64,000 nucleotides of DNA, taken from contig NZ_VHQI01000006.1 in NCBI RefSeq assembly GCF_006517625.1, positions 124,001-188,000 on the forward strand, read 5' to 3'. Each line of letters begins with the position of its first letter. The first letter of the stretch is position 1. Position numbers and translations under genes: made by a program. Origin of the DNA: Mixta tenebrionis. GTDB lineage: Bacteria; Pseudomonadota; Gammaproteobacteria; Enterobacterales; Enterobacteriaceae. Below the pieces are notes generated by a model. The model was not told the DNA's origin. It was given only the letters and a program-made list of their open reading frames with translations, and did no database searches. Below, piece by piece: positions 45,302-55,209 of the stretch.

Positions 45302-45324
45302 AAAAAAGCCCCTCGCTGAGGGGC
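45302..45324 (-). terminator. Terminator of proP
   Basis: On the minus strand GCCCCTC-AGC-GAGGGGC is followed by TTTTTT (plus A-run 45302-45307), about 65 bp beyond the proP stop. Confidence 0.85.
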
Positions 45325-45390
45325 CGGGATAGCGATGCCGGCGGCGCGGCGGGAGAGGCCCGCTTTACCGCCCGTTCAGCCGGCGCGCGG

Positions 45391-46896
45391 CTATTCGTTA
45401 ATGCGCGGGTGCTGCTGGATCAAATGGTTGCGCTTCTCTTCGAGGCGGGCAATCTCTTCGGCAATATCGTCAATTTTTTGTTCAATATTGTCGTGATGCT
45501 CCTGCAGGATTTCACGCGCCTCTTCAATATCGGAAGCGGCGGGCGTTGCGCCTTTCAGCGGCTTGTTGGCCGTTTCCTTCATGGTAATGCCGGTAATCAG
45601 ACCAACCACCGCGATAACCATCAGGTAGTAGGCGGGCATATAGAGATCGTTAGTGGTTTCGACCAGCCAGGCGGCGAGCGTCGGCGTCAGGCCGGCGATC
45701 AGCACGGAGATGTTAAAGGCGCTGGCCAGCGCGCTGTAGCGAATATGGGTGGGGAACATCGCCGGCAGCGATGAGGCCATCACGCCGGTAAAGGAGTTAA
45801 GGATCACTGCCAGGATTAACAGCCCGGCGAAAATCAGCCCCAGCACGTTGCTGTTGATCAGCATAAAGGCCGGAATCGCCAGCAGCAGCAGCGCGGTGCT
45901 GCCGATAATCACAAACGGGCGGCGGCCAATGCGGTCGCTCAGCAGGCCGATAATCGGCTGGACGAACAGCATACCGATCATAATGGCGATAATAATCAGC
46001 ACGCCGTGATCTTCGGAGTAGTGCAGGTTATGCGACAGGTAGCTCGGCATATAGGTAAGCAGCATGTAGTAGGTTACGTTGGTGGCGATAACCAGACCCA
46101 CGCAGGCCAGCAGGCTTTTCCAGTGCTTAGTGGCGATTTCACGGAAGGAGACTTTCGGCCCTTCGCGCAGCCCATCGCGGTCGCCCTGTTCCAGCTTCTC
46201 TACGTGCTGTTGAAACGCCGGCGTCTCTTCCAGCGCATGACGCAGGTAGAGGCCGACGATCCCCAGCGGCAGCGCGAGGAAGAACGGCAGACGCCAGCCC
46301 CAGGAGAGGAAGTTCTGCTCGCCGACGATAGTCGAGATCAGTACCACCACGCCCGCGCCCAGCACGAAACCGGCAATGGAACCGAAATCGAGCCAGCTGC
46401 CCATAAAGCCGCGCTTACGATCGGGCGAATACTCCGCGACGAAGATGGAAGCGCCGGTATATTCGCCGCCGACGGAGAAGCCCTGCGCCATTTTCGCCAG
46501 CAGCAGCAGGATCGGCGCCCAGATGCCGATAGAGGCGTAAGAGGGGATCAGGCCGATACAGAAGGTGCTGATCGACATGATAATAATGGTGATCGACAGG
46601 ATTTTCTGGCGCCCGTACTTATCGCCCAGCATACCGAAGAAGAGACCGCCCAGCGGACGGATAAGAAAGGGAACGGAGAAGGTTGCCAGCGCGGCGACCA
46701 TCTGGACGCTGGGATCGGCGCCGGGAAAGAAAATTTTACCTAAGGCGTAGGCGACAAAGCCATACACGCCGAAATCGAACCACTCCATCGCATTGCCTAA
46801 CGAGGCCGCGGTGATCGCCTTGCGTAAACGAGCATCATCGATGATGGTCACGTCATCGAGCGCAATTGGTTTAACACGCTTCCTACGTAGTTTCAT
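45391..46896 (-). CDS. proP: ProP, osmosensory proline/glycine-betaine:H+ symporter
   Basis: A 501-aa MFS transporter (12 helices) nearly the length of E. coli ProP (500 aa). It shows the SP/MHS-family N-terminus ASLGNAMEWFDFGVYGFVA, loop motif GDKYGRQKIL, and CAESY-like segment GGEYTGASIFVAEYSP. The long cytoplasmic C-terminus (about 455-498) is a heptad coiled coil with HHDNIEQKIDDIAEEIARLE, which tunes osmotic activation in ProP. It sits alone with a terminator on one side and a 430-bp regulatory region on the other. Confidence 0.95.
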   Translation of the reverse strand: MKLRRKRVKPIALDDVTIIDDARLRKAITAASLGNAMEWFDFGVYGFVAYALGKIFFPGADPSVQMVAALATFSVPFLIRPLGGLFFGMLGDKYGRQKILSITIIIMSISTFCIGLIPSYASIGIWAPILLLLAKMAQGFSVGGEYTGASIFVAEYSPDRKRGFMGSWLDFGSIAGFVLGAGVVVLISTIVGEQNFLSWGWRLPFFLALPLGIVGLYLRHALEETPAFQQHVEKLEQGDRDGLREGPKVSFREIATKHWKSLLACVGLVIATNVTYYMLLTYMPSYLSHNLHYSEDHGVLIIIAIMIGMLFVQPIIGLLSDRIGRRPFVIIGSTALLLLAIPAFMLINSNVLGLIFAGLLILAVILNSFTGVMASSLPAMFPTHIRYSALASAFNISVLIAGLTPTLAAWLVETTNDLYMPAYYLMVIAVVGLITGITMKETANKPLKGATPAASDIEEAREILQEHHDNIEQKIDDIAEEIARLEEKRNHLIQQHPRINE

Positions 46897-47340
46897 ATCA
46901 TTCGCCCTGTGTTTTCTGATTTATATAATCTTAATATTCTCAACGGCGCGAACCGAAAGCTGACGCGGGTCAGATCGTGGCGTTGAGAAAATTTTATTAA
47001 CGGCATCTTGCCTGTTCAGTTAGTAAACTTTTGCAATAGTATCATAACGCAACAGTTACTTTCTGATTCCACAGTATATCGTCTGAACGAGGAAAATGTC
47101 ATATCTGCGCTATTTCTGTCCGGGGAAGGCCAATAAACGCCAAAAGGAAACCGCGTGGACAGCATACTCTGCTGGGACGATCGACGGTCGACGTTTGTTA
47201 AAATTTAGCAGTAAAGATAACGCTTTTCCGCCGCGTCGCGGCTTTAAAAAGCGAAAATGTGGATAACTCAACAATAGTAAGATTTATCTCACTGTTGATA
47301 GATAGCCGGGCATTTATTTAGCATAATTTATTGATGCTGA
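46897..47340. other. Region upstream of proP
   Basis: About 440 bp with no gene, AT-rich near 47000-47060 and 47200-47330, expected to contain the osmotic and growth-phase promoters of proP (minus strand). A dyad CGATCGACGGTCGACG occurs near 47177-47195. No sites were assigned with confidence. Confidence 0.45.
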
Positions 47341-47347
47341 AAGCGCG

Positions 47348-47373
47348 CAAAAACGCCGCCGGGGCGGCGGCGT
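47348..47373 (-). terminator. Terminator of uxuA
   Basis: On the minus strand an ACGCCGCC/GGCGGCGT stem with a 5-nt loop is followed by TTTTTGCG. It lies about 20 bp after the uxuA stop. Confidence 0.85.
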
Positions 47374-47393
47374 TTGTCAGATGCGCGTCAGGC

Positions 47394-48578
47394 TTAGCTG
47401 TTGAAAAAACAGCGTTTCAGCGCCAGTTCGACGCCGCGCAGCTCCGCCAGCCCTTTCAGGCGACCGATAGCGGAATAGCCAGGATTGGTTTTTTTGTGCA
47501 GATCGTCCAGCATCTGATGACCGTGATCCGGGCGCATCGGGATGGCGCGCGCGTTGCCGGCGCGGCGGCGGCGTTGCTCCTCTGTCAGAATCGCTTTGAT
47601 CACGCCGACCATGTCGACATCGCCCGCCAGGTGCTCCGCCTCGTGGAAGCTGGCAGGATTCTCTTCGCGCTGGGTGGCGCGCAGGTGAACAAAATGAATG
47701 CGGCTGGCGTAGGTTTCCGCCATCTGCACCAGATTATTGTCGGCGCGCACGCCATACGAGCCGGTGCAGAAGGTAAAGCCGTTATGGATGCTGTCTACCG
47801 TTTCGGTCAGCCACTGCATATCCTGCTGGGTAGAGATAATGCGCGGCAGGCCGAGAATCGGACGCGGCGGATCGTCAGGATGCACCGCCAGCATAATGCC
47901 CACTTCTTCCGCCACCGGCACGATGGCGCGTAAGAAGGTAGCCATATGTTCGCGCAGGCGCGCCTCATCGATGCCGTCATACTGCGACAGCTGCGCCTGG
48001 AACTGCTCCAGCGTGTAGCCCTCCTCCGCGCCCGGCAGGCCGGCGATAATATTGCGCGTCAGGGTTTCTATCGCTTCCGGCGTCATGGCGGCATAGTAGT
48101 CGGCGGCCTGGCGCTGCTCTTCCTCGCTGTAGGTGGCCTGAGCGCCGGGGCGTTGCAGAATATGCAGTTCAAACGCGGCGAAGGCGACGGCGTCAAAGCG
48201 CAGCGCGCGCGCGCCGTTCGGCAGCCGCCAGCCGAGATCGGTGCGCGTCCAGTCCAGCACCGGCATAAAGTTGTAGCAGACGGTATCGATGCCGCAGGCG
48301 GCCAGATTGCGCAGCGACTGCTGATAGTTGGCGATATAGCGCTGCCATTCGCCGCGCTGGGTTTTGATCGCCTCATGCACCGGCACGCTCTCCACTACCG
48401 ACCAGTACAGCCCCTTTTCCGCCAGCAGCGCCTGACGCGCCTGAATTTCTGCAATGGGCCAGATTTCGCCGTTCGGGATGTGATGCAAAGCCGTCACGAT
48501 GCCGGTTGCGCCTGCCTGTCTGGCGTCATCCAGCGTGACGGGATCGTTCGGGCCATACCAGCGCCAGGTGTGTTCCAT
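47394..48578 (-). CDS. uxuA: D-mannonate dehydratase
   Basis: A 394-aa TIM-barrel enzyme converting D-mannonate to 2-keto-3-deoxygluconate in hexuronate degradation. Family segments are [57 protein letters not shown] and [12 protein letters not shown], which carry the metal-binding Cys, His and Asp residues. Length equals E. coli UxuA. It is divergent from a GntR/FCD regulator across about 225 bp. uxuB and uxaC are not adjacent here. Confidence 0.95.
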   Translation of the reverse strand: MEHTWRWYGPNDPVTLDDARQAGATGIVTALHHIPNGEIWPIAEIQARQALLAEKGLYWSVVESVPVHEAIKTQRGEWQRYIANYQQSLRNLAACGIDTVCYNFMPVLDWTRTDLGWRLPNGARALRFDAVAFAAFELHILQRPGAQATYSEEEQRQAADYYAAMTPEAIETLTRNIIAGLPGAEEGYTLEQFQAQLSQYDGIDEARLREHMATFLRAIVPVAEEVGIMLAVHPDDPPRPILGLPRIISTQQDMQWLTETVDSIHNGFTFCTGSYGVRADNNLVQMAETYASRIHFVHLRATQREENPASFHEAEHLAGDVDMVGVIKAILTEEQRRRRAGNARAIPMRPDHGHQMLDDLHKKTNPGYSAIGRLKGLAELRGVELALKRCFFNS

Positions 48579-48804
48579 AGCTGCTCCTCTAGTGAGTTCG
48601 CTGCGGGCTGGCGAAAAAAGGTAAGGCCAGCCCGCCGATCGGTTCGGCCATTGGTCAGGCCGCTGGGCCAGAATAGGGCAGTTTTAGCCTTAAAAAGGTG
48701 ACTGTTATCACAATATTTTCAGGTGCTGCCAAATCCGCTGCGCTGCTGCGGCAAAATAGGGCAACTTCGCGCCAGACGGCGCCACGCAAGACAGGTGAAG
48801 GTAT

Positions 48805-49503
48805 ATGACGCTACCGGCAGTAAAAACCGAACGGCTCTATCGGCAAATCTCCGCTCTGCTGAGCGCGGCGATAGCGCGCGGCGATTTTGCCCCCGGCACG
48901 CCGCTGCCGCCGGAAAGAGAGCTGGCGCGCCAGCTGAACGTCAGTCGTTCATCGGTAAGAGAGGCGCTGATCGCGCTGGAGGTGACCGGCTGGGTCGTCA
49001 TTCGTAGCGGCAACGGCGTGCTGGTGGCCGATCCGCTGCCGATTCAGCAGCAGGAGCAGACGGAAACCTTTAGCCTGCGCGACCTGATTAAGGCGCGTCA
49101 GCATTTCGAAGCGCTGACGGCGGAGCTGGCGGCACGCTACGGCAGCGAGGAGCAGCGGCGGGAGTTACGCGCCGTCGCCGCGCGCCTGGCGCTGCATGAG
49201 ATCAATGACGCTGCGTTCCTGGAGCAGGATCGGCGCTTTCATCTGCTTATCAGCGAGATGAGCGGCAATGAGGTGCTGCGGGATATGATGGCCTGGCTGT
49301 GGAACCTGCGTAAAAACCAGCGCTTCCTTCTGCTGGAGAGCCATTTTGCCGACCGTGATTTTCCGCGCGAGCTGAACCATGACCATCAGCTGATCGCCCA
49401 GGCGATTATTGACCAGAACCCGGCGCTGGCCAGGGACAGCATGGCGCTGCACTTACAGCATGTTTACGACCATCTGTTCCCGGAATCTGAGCTAACGCTT
49501 TAG
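48805..49503 (+). CDS. GntR/FadR (FCD) family regulator, UxuR/ExuR-like
   Basis: 232 aa. The N-terminal winged helix (about 8-75) has LYRQISALLSAAI, LPPERELARQLNVSRSSVREAL and a wing in VIRSGNGVLV. The FCD effector domain (about 85-225) has metal-ligand-like Asp and His residues in DRRFHLLISEMSGN and HDHQLIAQAI. Divergence from uxuA suggests that it represses uxuA in response to a hexuronate intermediate; UxuR is the closest functional analogue. The identity as UxuR itself is not certain. Its stop overlaps the convergent tqsA end by 12 bp. Confidence 0.87.
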   Translation: MTLPAVKTERLYRQISALLSAAIARGDFAPGTPLPPERELARQLNVSRSSVREALIALEVTGWVVIRSGNGVLVADPLPIQQQEQTETFSLRDLIKARQHFEALTAELAARYGSEEQRRELRAVAARLALHEINDAAFLEQDRRFHLLISEMSGNEVLRDMMAWLWNLRKNQRFLLLESHFADRDFPRELNHDHQLIAQAIIDQNPALARDSMALHLQHVYDHLFPESELTL

Positions 49504-50535
49504 CGGCGGGCGTCCGTTGCCGAGCAGAATCGCCAGCTTGCTGCCGCCGGGGGTGGTTTCCATCAGGATCTTACAGACGCTGGTTAACGGCACCGAAAGC
49601 AGCATTCCTACCGGGCCGAGCAGCCAGCCCCAGAATATCAACGACAGAAAAACCACCAGCGTCGAGAGACCAAGGCCGCGCCCCATTACGCGCGGCTCCA
49701 GCATGTTGCCAAACACCATATGAATGGCGCTGAACAGCGCCGCCACCAGCAGCGCATCGTAAAAATCGTTCAGCACCAGCGCCTGAATAAAGGGCGGCAC
49801 GCCAGCAATAATCGGCCCGATATTGGGAATAAAGTTCAGCACAAAGGCGACCACGCCCCAGAACAGGGCGAACTTCACGTCCAGCAGCAGCAGCGACAGC
49901 CAGACGGCGATGCCGGTGATCAGGCTAATCAGCGTTTTTAGCGCCAGATAGTGCGTTACGCCTTTCAGCGCCTTATGCAGCCCGGCGATGCGGATCTGCG
50001 GATTGACCAGCGCGTTACGCAGCTTGTAGGGCAGATGGCGCACCTCAAACAGCATAAAGACCACCGTCATGATCAGCAGAATAAAATTGCTCATCGCGCC
50101 GGAGAACTGCGTCAGCACCAGGGTAGCGACGTTCATGATAGCGTTGGGATCGAGCTGTTCCGCCAGCGCGCGCGTGGAAACCGGGATATTCAGCCGTCCG
50201 GCATAGTGCTGGATCACCGTCAGCTTCTGTTCGAGGATGGTGCGTATCTGCGGGTAAACCAGGGAAAATTCGTTTACCGAGCTGGCGAGCATCGCCACCA
50301 GCATCGTGATTACCAGCAGCACCACCACCATCACCAGGGTAATCGCCCAGGTGCGCCGCAGCCCGCGCCGCATCAAAATATTCACCAGCGGATTGAGGAC
50401 GATAGCGAGAAAAATCGCGAGCAAAAAGGGAACGATAATCGAAGAGGCGGCGCGGATGCCTGCCAGAATAACCACCAGCGTTGCCATTTTAAGCAACATA
50501 TTCTGGCCCATCTTCTCCTGCTGTGGTGCAATCAT
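49492..50535 (-). CDS. tqsA: AI-2E family transporter, TqsA-like
   Basis: A 347-aa inner-membrane protein of the AI-2 exporter/PerM superfamily, close to E. coli TqsA (YdgG, 344 aa), with about seven to eight helices. Strongly conserved stretches are FALNFIPNIGPIIA-like VLNFIPNIGP and the run EPRVMGRGLGLSTLVVFLSL followed by IFWGWLLGPVGMLLSVPLT. TqsA influences autoinducer-2 release and biofilm formation. Start 50535 (MIAPQQEKMGQN) follows TGAGGAC. The longer N-terminal frame is unconserved. Confidence 0.88.
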   Translation of the reverse strand: MIAPQQEKMGQNMLLKMATLVVILAGIRAASSIIVPFLLAIFLAIVLNPLVNILMRRGLRRTWAITLVMVVVLLVITMLVAMLASSVNEFSLVYPQIRTILEQKLTVIQHYAGRLNIPVSTRALAEQLDPNAIMNVATLVLTQFSGAMSNFILLIMTVVFMLFEVRHLPYKLRNALVNPQIRIAGLHKALKGVTHYLALKTLISLITGIAVWLSLLLLDVKFALFWGVVAFVLNFIPNIGPIIAGVPPFIQALVLNDFYDALLVAALFSAIHMVFGNMLEPRVMGRGLGLSTLVVFLSLIFWGWLLGPVGMLLSVPLTSVCKILMETTPGGSKLAILLGNGRPPLKR

Positions 50536-50580
50536 AATGTCCTCAGACGCAAACTCGCCACAGCAAGTGTAGTCGCTAAC

Positions 50581-50644
50581 GGCCGCTAACGCGCTGATAT
50601 TTTTCATTAACCTGCGGTTAACAGGACGCCGCGCGTTAGCGGCC
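50581..50644. repeat. Nested palindrome between rhmA and tqsA
   Basis: Perfect 14-bp arms GGCCGCTAACGCGC (50581-50594) and its complement (50631-50644) enclose a second perfect dyad TTAACC-TGC-GGTTAA. It lies between the rhmA stop and the tqsA promoter region on the minus strand. It could be a rhmA terminator, an operator or a cruciform. No long T-tract follows. Confidence 0.75.
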
Positions 50645-50651
50645 CGGCGGC

Positions 50652-51461
50652 TTAGTAGCTGTTCTTCAGCGACGGAGACGCCGCAGAGGATTTGAACAGG
50701 GCGAGTCGTCGATCCAGCGCTTCGCTGTAGAGCATGGTATCTACGCCGACGGCGACGAAGTTGGCGCCCCACTGCAAACATTTGCGCGCCATTTCCGGAT
50801 CAACCGCCAGAAACCCGGCCGCCTTGCCCGCGGCGCGAATCCGTCGGATGCTCTGTTCGATAATGCGCTGTACCTCAGGATGCCCGGCATTATCGGGATA
50901 GCCCAGCGACGCGGAGAGATCCGCCGGGCCGATAAAGACGCCGTCGATGCCTTCCACCTCCAGGATGGCGTCGAGGTTGTCCAGCGCCGCCTTGCTCTCC
51001 ATCTGAATCAGCAGGCACAGCTCGTCGTTGGCCTGCGCCATATAGTTTTCGATACGTCCCCAGCGGGCGGCGCGGGCGACGCTGGCGCCGACGCCGCGCA
51101 CGCCTGCGGGGGGATAGCGCGTGGCGGCAACCATCTCCCGCGCCTGCTGCGCGCTGTCGATCATCGGGATCAGCAGCGTCTGCGCGCCGATATCCAGCAC
51201 CTGCTTAATCAGGGCGCGGTTGCCCTCTACCGGACGGATCACCGGCTGGCCGGCATAGGGCGCCACCGCCTGCAGCTGATGATAAAGATCCTGGATGGTA
51301 TTCGGCGCGTGTTCGCCATCGATCAGCAGCCAGTCATAGCCGGAGGTGGCGGCGATTTCCGCCATATAGGCGGTGGTGGAGCTTAACCACAGGCCGATTT
51401 GCGCCTCGCCGCGGCGCAGAGCGGCTTTAAACGGGTTCGCGGCGAGTTTTATCGTAGTCAT
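50652..51461 (-). CDS. rhmA: 2-keto-3-deoxy-L-rhamnonate aldolase
   Basis: A 269-aa class II HpcH/HpaI-type aldolase cleaving 2-keto-3-deoxy-L-rhamnonate to pyruvate and L-lactaldehyde. Motifs are [17 protein letters not shown] (catalytic His), [14 protein letters not shown] and [16 protein letters not shown] (metal-binding Glu and Asp). It matches YfaU/RhmA. It is the last gene of the rhmR-rhmD-rhmT-rhmA set, 13 bp after the transporter. Start has AAAGGGACAAATAA. Confidence 0.94.
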   Translation of the reverse strand: MTTIKLAANPFKAALRRGEAQIGLWLSSTTAYMAEIAATSGYDWLLIDGEHAPNTIQDLYHQLQAVAPYAGQPVIRPVEGNRALIKQVLDIGAQTLLIPMIDSAQQAREMVAATRYPPAGVRGVGASVARAARWGRIENYMAQANDELCLLIQMESKAALDNLDAILEVEGIDGVFIGPADLSASLGYPDNAGHPEVQRIIEQSIRRIRAAGKAAGFLAVDPEMARKCLQWGANFVAVGVDTMLYSEALDRRLALFKSSAASPSLKNSY

Positions 51462-51474
51462 TTATTTGTCCCTT

Positions 51475-52767
51475 TTATTGAGTGCGGACATCCGCTGATT
51501 GGGCTGCCGGACGGGTAACGCCCAGCGTAAAGATGATTAGCGCGCCGATAATCGCGACGGCGGCCAGCGTCAGCAGGCCGGCGGCATCGCTGTTAAACAG
51601 GCTTTCCGCCTTCACGCGCACGATGGGCGCCAGAAAGCCGCCGACAGCGCCGAACAGGTTGACGAAACCGATCCCGGCGGCCAGCGCGGTGCCGGAGAGC
51701 AGCTGCGTCGGCATAGTCCAGAATACCGGCTGAACGGCGATAAAGCCGACCGCGGCGACACAGAGCGCCGCCAGCGCCAGCAGAGGCGTCACCAGGCCGG
51801 AAAGCCCGATGCCGATGCCTGCCGCCAGCAGCGTCAGCGCCGCCACGTTGCGACGATCGCCGGTTTTATCGGAATAGCGCGGAATCAGCCAGGTGCCGAA
51901 CAGCGCCGCAACCCAGGGAATGGCGGTAACCAGCGACGCGGTAAAACCGACTTTGCTGCCCAGCAGCGCCGCAACCTGGGTCGGCAGGAAGAAAATCAGC
52001 CCATAAACGGCCACCTGAATCGTCATATAGATGATGGCCAGCTGCCAGACGCGCCCGTTACGCAACGCATCCGCCAGCCGCGAGGCGACCTTGGTTTCTT
52101 CCTCGCTGGCCAGCTGGGCGGTAAGCGCCTGTTTTTCTTCTGCGCTCAGAAAGCGTGCCTGCTGCGGCGTATCGTCCAGCCAGAAGAAGGTAAACAGGCC
52201 GGCAGCCACCGCCAGCAGGCCTTCGATCATAAACATCCAGAACCAGCCGGGATGGCCCAGAAAGCCGTGCATTTCCAGCAGCGCGCCGGAAAGCGGCGAT
52301 CCCAGCGTCAGCGCCAGCGGCGCGCCCATATAGAACAGTCCCATAATGCTGGCGCGATTGCGCTGGGGAAACCATTGCGAGGTCAAATAGATCATGCCGG
52401 GAAAAAAGCCCGCCTCCGCCGCGCCCAGTAGGGTACGGACCAGCAGGAACTTCGCCTCGCTATCGGCCCAGGCCATCGCCGCCGACAGGAAGCCCCACAG
52501 CAGCGTGGTGCCGCCAATCCAGCGGCGCGCGCCCAGCTTACGCATCAACAGGTTGGCCGGAACGCCGAGGATGGCGTAAACCACGAAAAAGATGCCGGCT
52601 CCCAGCGCGTAGGCTTCGTTGCTCAGGCCGGTATCGATCTGATAGGTTTCTTTGGCGAAGCCGATATTTGACCGATCGAGAAACGCCAGCACGTAGAGCG
52701 CCAGCATAAAGGGGATTAAGCGCGCGCGGTTTTTCTTCACCACGCCGGCAAGCAGGGTGTTATTCAT
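51475..52767 (-). CDS. rhmT: MFS transporter of L-rhamnonate (RhmT/YfaV-like)
   Basis: A 430-aa MFS permease of the anion:cation symporter (ACS) family with 12 helices. It begins with LIPFMLALYVLAFLDRSNIGFAKETYQ, a signature of this group, with GFFPGMIYLTSQWFPQRNRA in the mid-region. Position between rhmA and rhmD supports L-rhamnonate uptake. ATG follows TGAGGATTTCGCT. Confidence 0.92.
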   Translation of the reverse strand: MNNTLLAGVVKKNRARLIPFMLALYVLAFLDRSNIGFAKETYQIDTGLSNEAYALGAGIFFVVYAILGVPANLLMRKLGARRWIGGTTLLWGFLSAAMAWADSEAKFLLVRTLLGAAEAGFFPGMIYLTSQWFPQRNRASIMGLFYMGAPLALTLGSPLSGALLEMHGFLGHPGWFWMFMIEGLLAVAAGLFTFFWLDDTPQQARFLSAEEKQALTAQLASEEETKVASRLADALRNGRVWQLAIIYMTIQVAVYGLIFFLPTQVAALLGSKVGFTASLVTAIPWVAALFGTWLIPRYSDKTGDRRNVAALTLLAAGIGIGLSGLVTPLLALAALCVAAVGFIAVQPVFWTMPTQLLSGTALAAGIGFVNLFGAVGGFLAPIVRVKAESLFNSDAAGLLTLAAVAIIGALIIFTLGVTRPAAQSADVRTQ

Positions 52768-52815
52768 AGCGAAATCCTCAGTGGAAGCGCCGCGCCGGTA
52801 GCGCAGCGCCCTGTC

Positions 52816-54021
52816 TCAGTGGCTGTAAGGGCGATGCAGGTTGCAGTCGCGATTGAGCTCTACGCCAAAGCCAGGTTTATCCAGCACCGATTTATGGATG
52901 CGGCCATTTACCGGCACCGGTTCGTCAAGCAGGATAGGATCGAACTGCGGACGCAGCGTGGCGCAGTCCGGGCTGGTCATTAAAAATTCGCTGAAGGGGG
53001 TGTTGGTAAAGGTGATTACCGCGTGATGCGAGTAGACCGAAGAGCCGTGCGGCACTACCAGCTGGCCGCGCGCTTTGGCGATGGCGGCGATCTCCACCAG
53101 CGTGGTCAGCCCGCCGCACCAGCCAACGTCAGGCTGCATAATATCGATGCCGGTTTCGGAAAGGGTGCGGAACGATTGCAGCGTGCCGTGGTGCTCGCCG
53201 CTGGTAACCATCATTCCCGGCGGCACGCTGCCTTTTAGCTGGCGGTAGCCTTCATACTGCTGCGGCGGCAGACACTCTTCAATCCATTTCAGGTTATAGG
53301 GCGCGCAGGCGTGCGCCAGACGGATGGCGTAGTTCACATCCTGGCTCATCCAGCAGTCGAGCATCAGCCAGAAATCAGGTCCGCACTTCTCACGGTACTC
53401 CGCCACCATCGCCGCATCTTTGCGAATACCCGCATCGCCGTCGTGCGGCCCCCAGTGGGTGGGCATTTTGCCGCCGATAAAGCCCATCTCTTTCGCCAGA
53501 TCGGGACGGGCGCCGGTGGCGTAGAACTGGATTTCATCGCGTACCGCGCCGCCCAGCAGCTTATAGACCGGCAGCCCAACGACTTTCCCAAACAGATCCC
53601 ACAGCGCCAGATCGACGCAGGAGATGGTATTCAACACCAGCCCGCCGGAGCCGGCGTAGAACATTGTCGCGCCAAGCATCTGATCGTGAATCAGTTTGAT
53701 ATCGCTGACGCACTTGCCTTCAATAAAGCGGTTGAGGTGTTTTTCGACGATAAAGCAGCCCATTTCGCCGGCGGTGGAAACGGCAAAGCCGGTTTGTCCA
53801 TTCTCTGCTTCCACCTCAACGATCAGCGTGCCCAGCACGTTGATGCCGAAAGACTGGCGCGACTGCTCATACTGCGCATATTTGCTCATCGGCGTGGCGA
53901 TATGATCGTCAATCCAGTGGTTGGCTCCCTGATCGTGATAATCGCCGCCGCCAGCGCCTTTCTCTGCGGAAGCGCCGCCGATAAACCAGGCGCGAACATG
54001 TTTAATTTTAGGTAGGGTCAT
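52816..54021 (-). CDS. rhmD: L-rhamnonate dehydratase
   Basis: A 401-aa enolase-superfamily enzyme dehydrating L-rhamnonate to 2-keto-3-deoxy-L-rhamnonate. Recognisable features are the N-terminal capping loop [14 protein letters not shown], the metal ligands in [26 protein letters not shown] and TSGEHHGT, and the catalytic His in [11 protein letters not shown]. It matches YfaW/RhmD in length. It lies 15 bp after the rhmR stop, consistent with cotranscription. Confidence 0.95.
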   Translation of the reverse strand: MTLPKIKHVRAWFIGGASAEKGAGGGDYHDQGANHWIDDHIATPMSKYAQYEQSRQSFGINVLGTLIVEVEAENGQTGFAVSTAGEMGCFIVEKHLNRFIEGKCVSDIKLIHDQMLGATMFYAGSGGLVLNTISCVDLALWDLFGKVVGLPVYKLLGGAVRDEIQFYATGARPDLAKEMGFIGGKMPTHWGPHDGDAGIRKDAAMVAEYREKCGPDFWLMLDCWMSQDVNYAIRLAHACAPYNLKWIEECLPPQQYEGYRQLKGSVPPGMMVTSGEHHGTLQSFRTLSETGIDIMQPDVGWCGGLTTLVEIAAIAKARGQLVVPHGSSVYSHHAVITFTNTPFSEFLMTSPDCATLRPQFDPILLDEPVPVNGRIHKSVLDKPGFGVELNRDCNLHRPYSH

Positions 54022-54035
54022 GGGTCTTCTCCTTA

Positions 54036-54818
54036 TTATGAGGCTTGTTGTTCAGCGGGGCTTTTCCACCCCAGAAGACGGGAGATATCTCTGGCGCAGG
54101 CGATCGCCTTACCCGCCAGGTAATCACGGTTTTCTTCATTGATTTGCAGGCGCGTGCCGACCACCGAGATAGCGGCGGTCAGCTGCTGGCTGGCGTTGAA
54201 GATCGGCGCGGCGACGCATCTGACGTCGCAGTAGTCCTCGCCGTTGTCGTAGCTCCAGCCCTGAAAGCGAATGCGGGTCAGCTCATCCTGAAAGCGTTGC
54301 GGATCGGTAATGGAGGTGGGCGTGGCCTGTTCCCATGCCAGCTGGCTGACGATCTCTTCGCGAATCGCGGCGGGCTGCCAGGCAAGCAGACATTTGCCGA
54401 TACCGGAGCGGTTAAGCGACAGGCTTTTTCCTTCATGCGAGCGCACGCTGATGGTGGAGGGCGATTCAATTTTCAGAATGTAGTAGGCGTTGCCGCGATC
54501 GATAATGCCGAGATGGCACAGCAGGCCGGTTTCATCCATCAGCTTTGTCAGCCGCGGGCGCGCCAGCTCGCGCAGGTTAAGCTGGCTCAGCGCATGGCCC
54601 GCCAGCTCGACCAGCTTGGTCCACAGGCAGTAGTTCCCCTGATGATCGAGGGTAATAAAGCGCTGCCGTTTCAGCTCAGCAAGAAGCAGGTAGGCGGTGC
54701 TTTTCGGGATGCCGGTGGCGTCGATAAGCGTTGCCGCGCTGCACGGCCCGGTCGCCGCGATGAAATTAAGGATATCTATTGCCCGACTCAGCGCCGGTAC
54801 TTTGCCTGATTCCAACAT
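54036..54818 (-). CDS. rhmR: IclR-type regulator of rhamnonate use (RhmR/YfaX-like)
   Basis: 260 aa. The N-terminal winged helix (about 8-65; [42 protein letters not shown]) is typical of IclR. The C-terminal effector domain (about 80-250) has [20 protein letters not shown] and [19 protein letters not shown]. It is the first gene of the rhm operon and probably controls it. About 390 bp of non-coding DNA lies upstream. Confidence 0.9.
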   Translation of the reverse strand: MLESGKVPALSRAIDILNFIAATGPCSAATLIDATGIPKSTAYLLLAELKRQRFITLDHQGNYCLWTKLVELAGHALSQLNLRELARPRLTKLMDETGLLCHLGIIDRGNAYYILKIESPSTISVRSHEGKSLSLNRSGIGKCLLAWQPAAIREEIVSQLAWEQATPTSITDPQRFQDELTRIRFQGWSYDNGEDYCDVRCVAAPIFNASQQLTAAISVVGTRLQINEENRDYLAGKAIACARDISRLLGWKSPAEQQAS

Positions 54819-55209
54819 GCTGGACTCCTGTCTGAGATACTGGAATCAGTGTTGCGGGTCTGCGTAGGCGAATTTGTGACTCCGCTCCGGTCGCGGAGCG
54901 ATTCCAGCAGAGTGGACGTGCGTTGTGAAAAAATTGTGAACAGCCGCACAGAAAATTCTTTCATTAGTACAACAGGTTGGACAAGATCGCAGGAGCGCCG
55001 TACGTAACGGGCGCCGCCACGCCGGCAAAACTATCTGCTACGGTGGAGCGCCAAACGCCGTGTTTAGCGCCGGCGGCGCGGCGCTTTTACCCGTGACGCG
55101 GACGTTTTTATCGTTAGCGGCGTGCGCGCCATGCTTTGCCTCTTGCTGCGCTAAAAAACCGCGTATAGTAAGCGCTTAGTCTGTTAATAAAGATCGATAT
55201 GAGTGCGCT
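54819..55209. other. Intergenic region between divergent rhmR and yhhS
   Basis: 391 bp without a gene. It contains a perfect hairpin GCTCCG-GTCG-CGGAGC (54884-54899), a direct repeat TTGTGAAAAAATTGTGAA near 54922-54939, and a GC hairpin AGCGCC/GGCGCT with TTTT (55066-55088) pointing toward yhhS. The last could end a short transcript or attenuate yhhS. No operator was assigned. Confidence 0.45.

Noticed and set aside
54922-54939. Possible CRP site (TGTGA repeats) upstream of rhmR
   Set aside because: The two TGTGA blocks are direct repeats, not the inverted TGTGA-N6-TCACA arrangement required.
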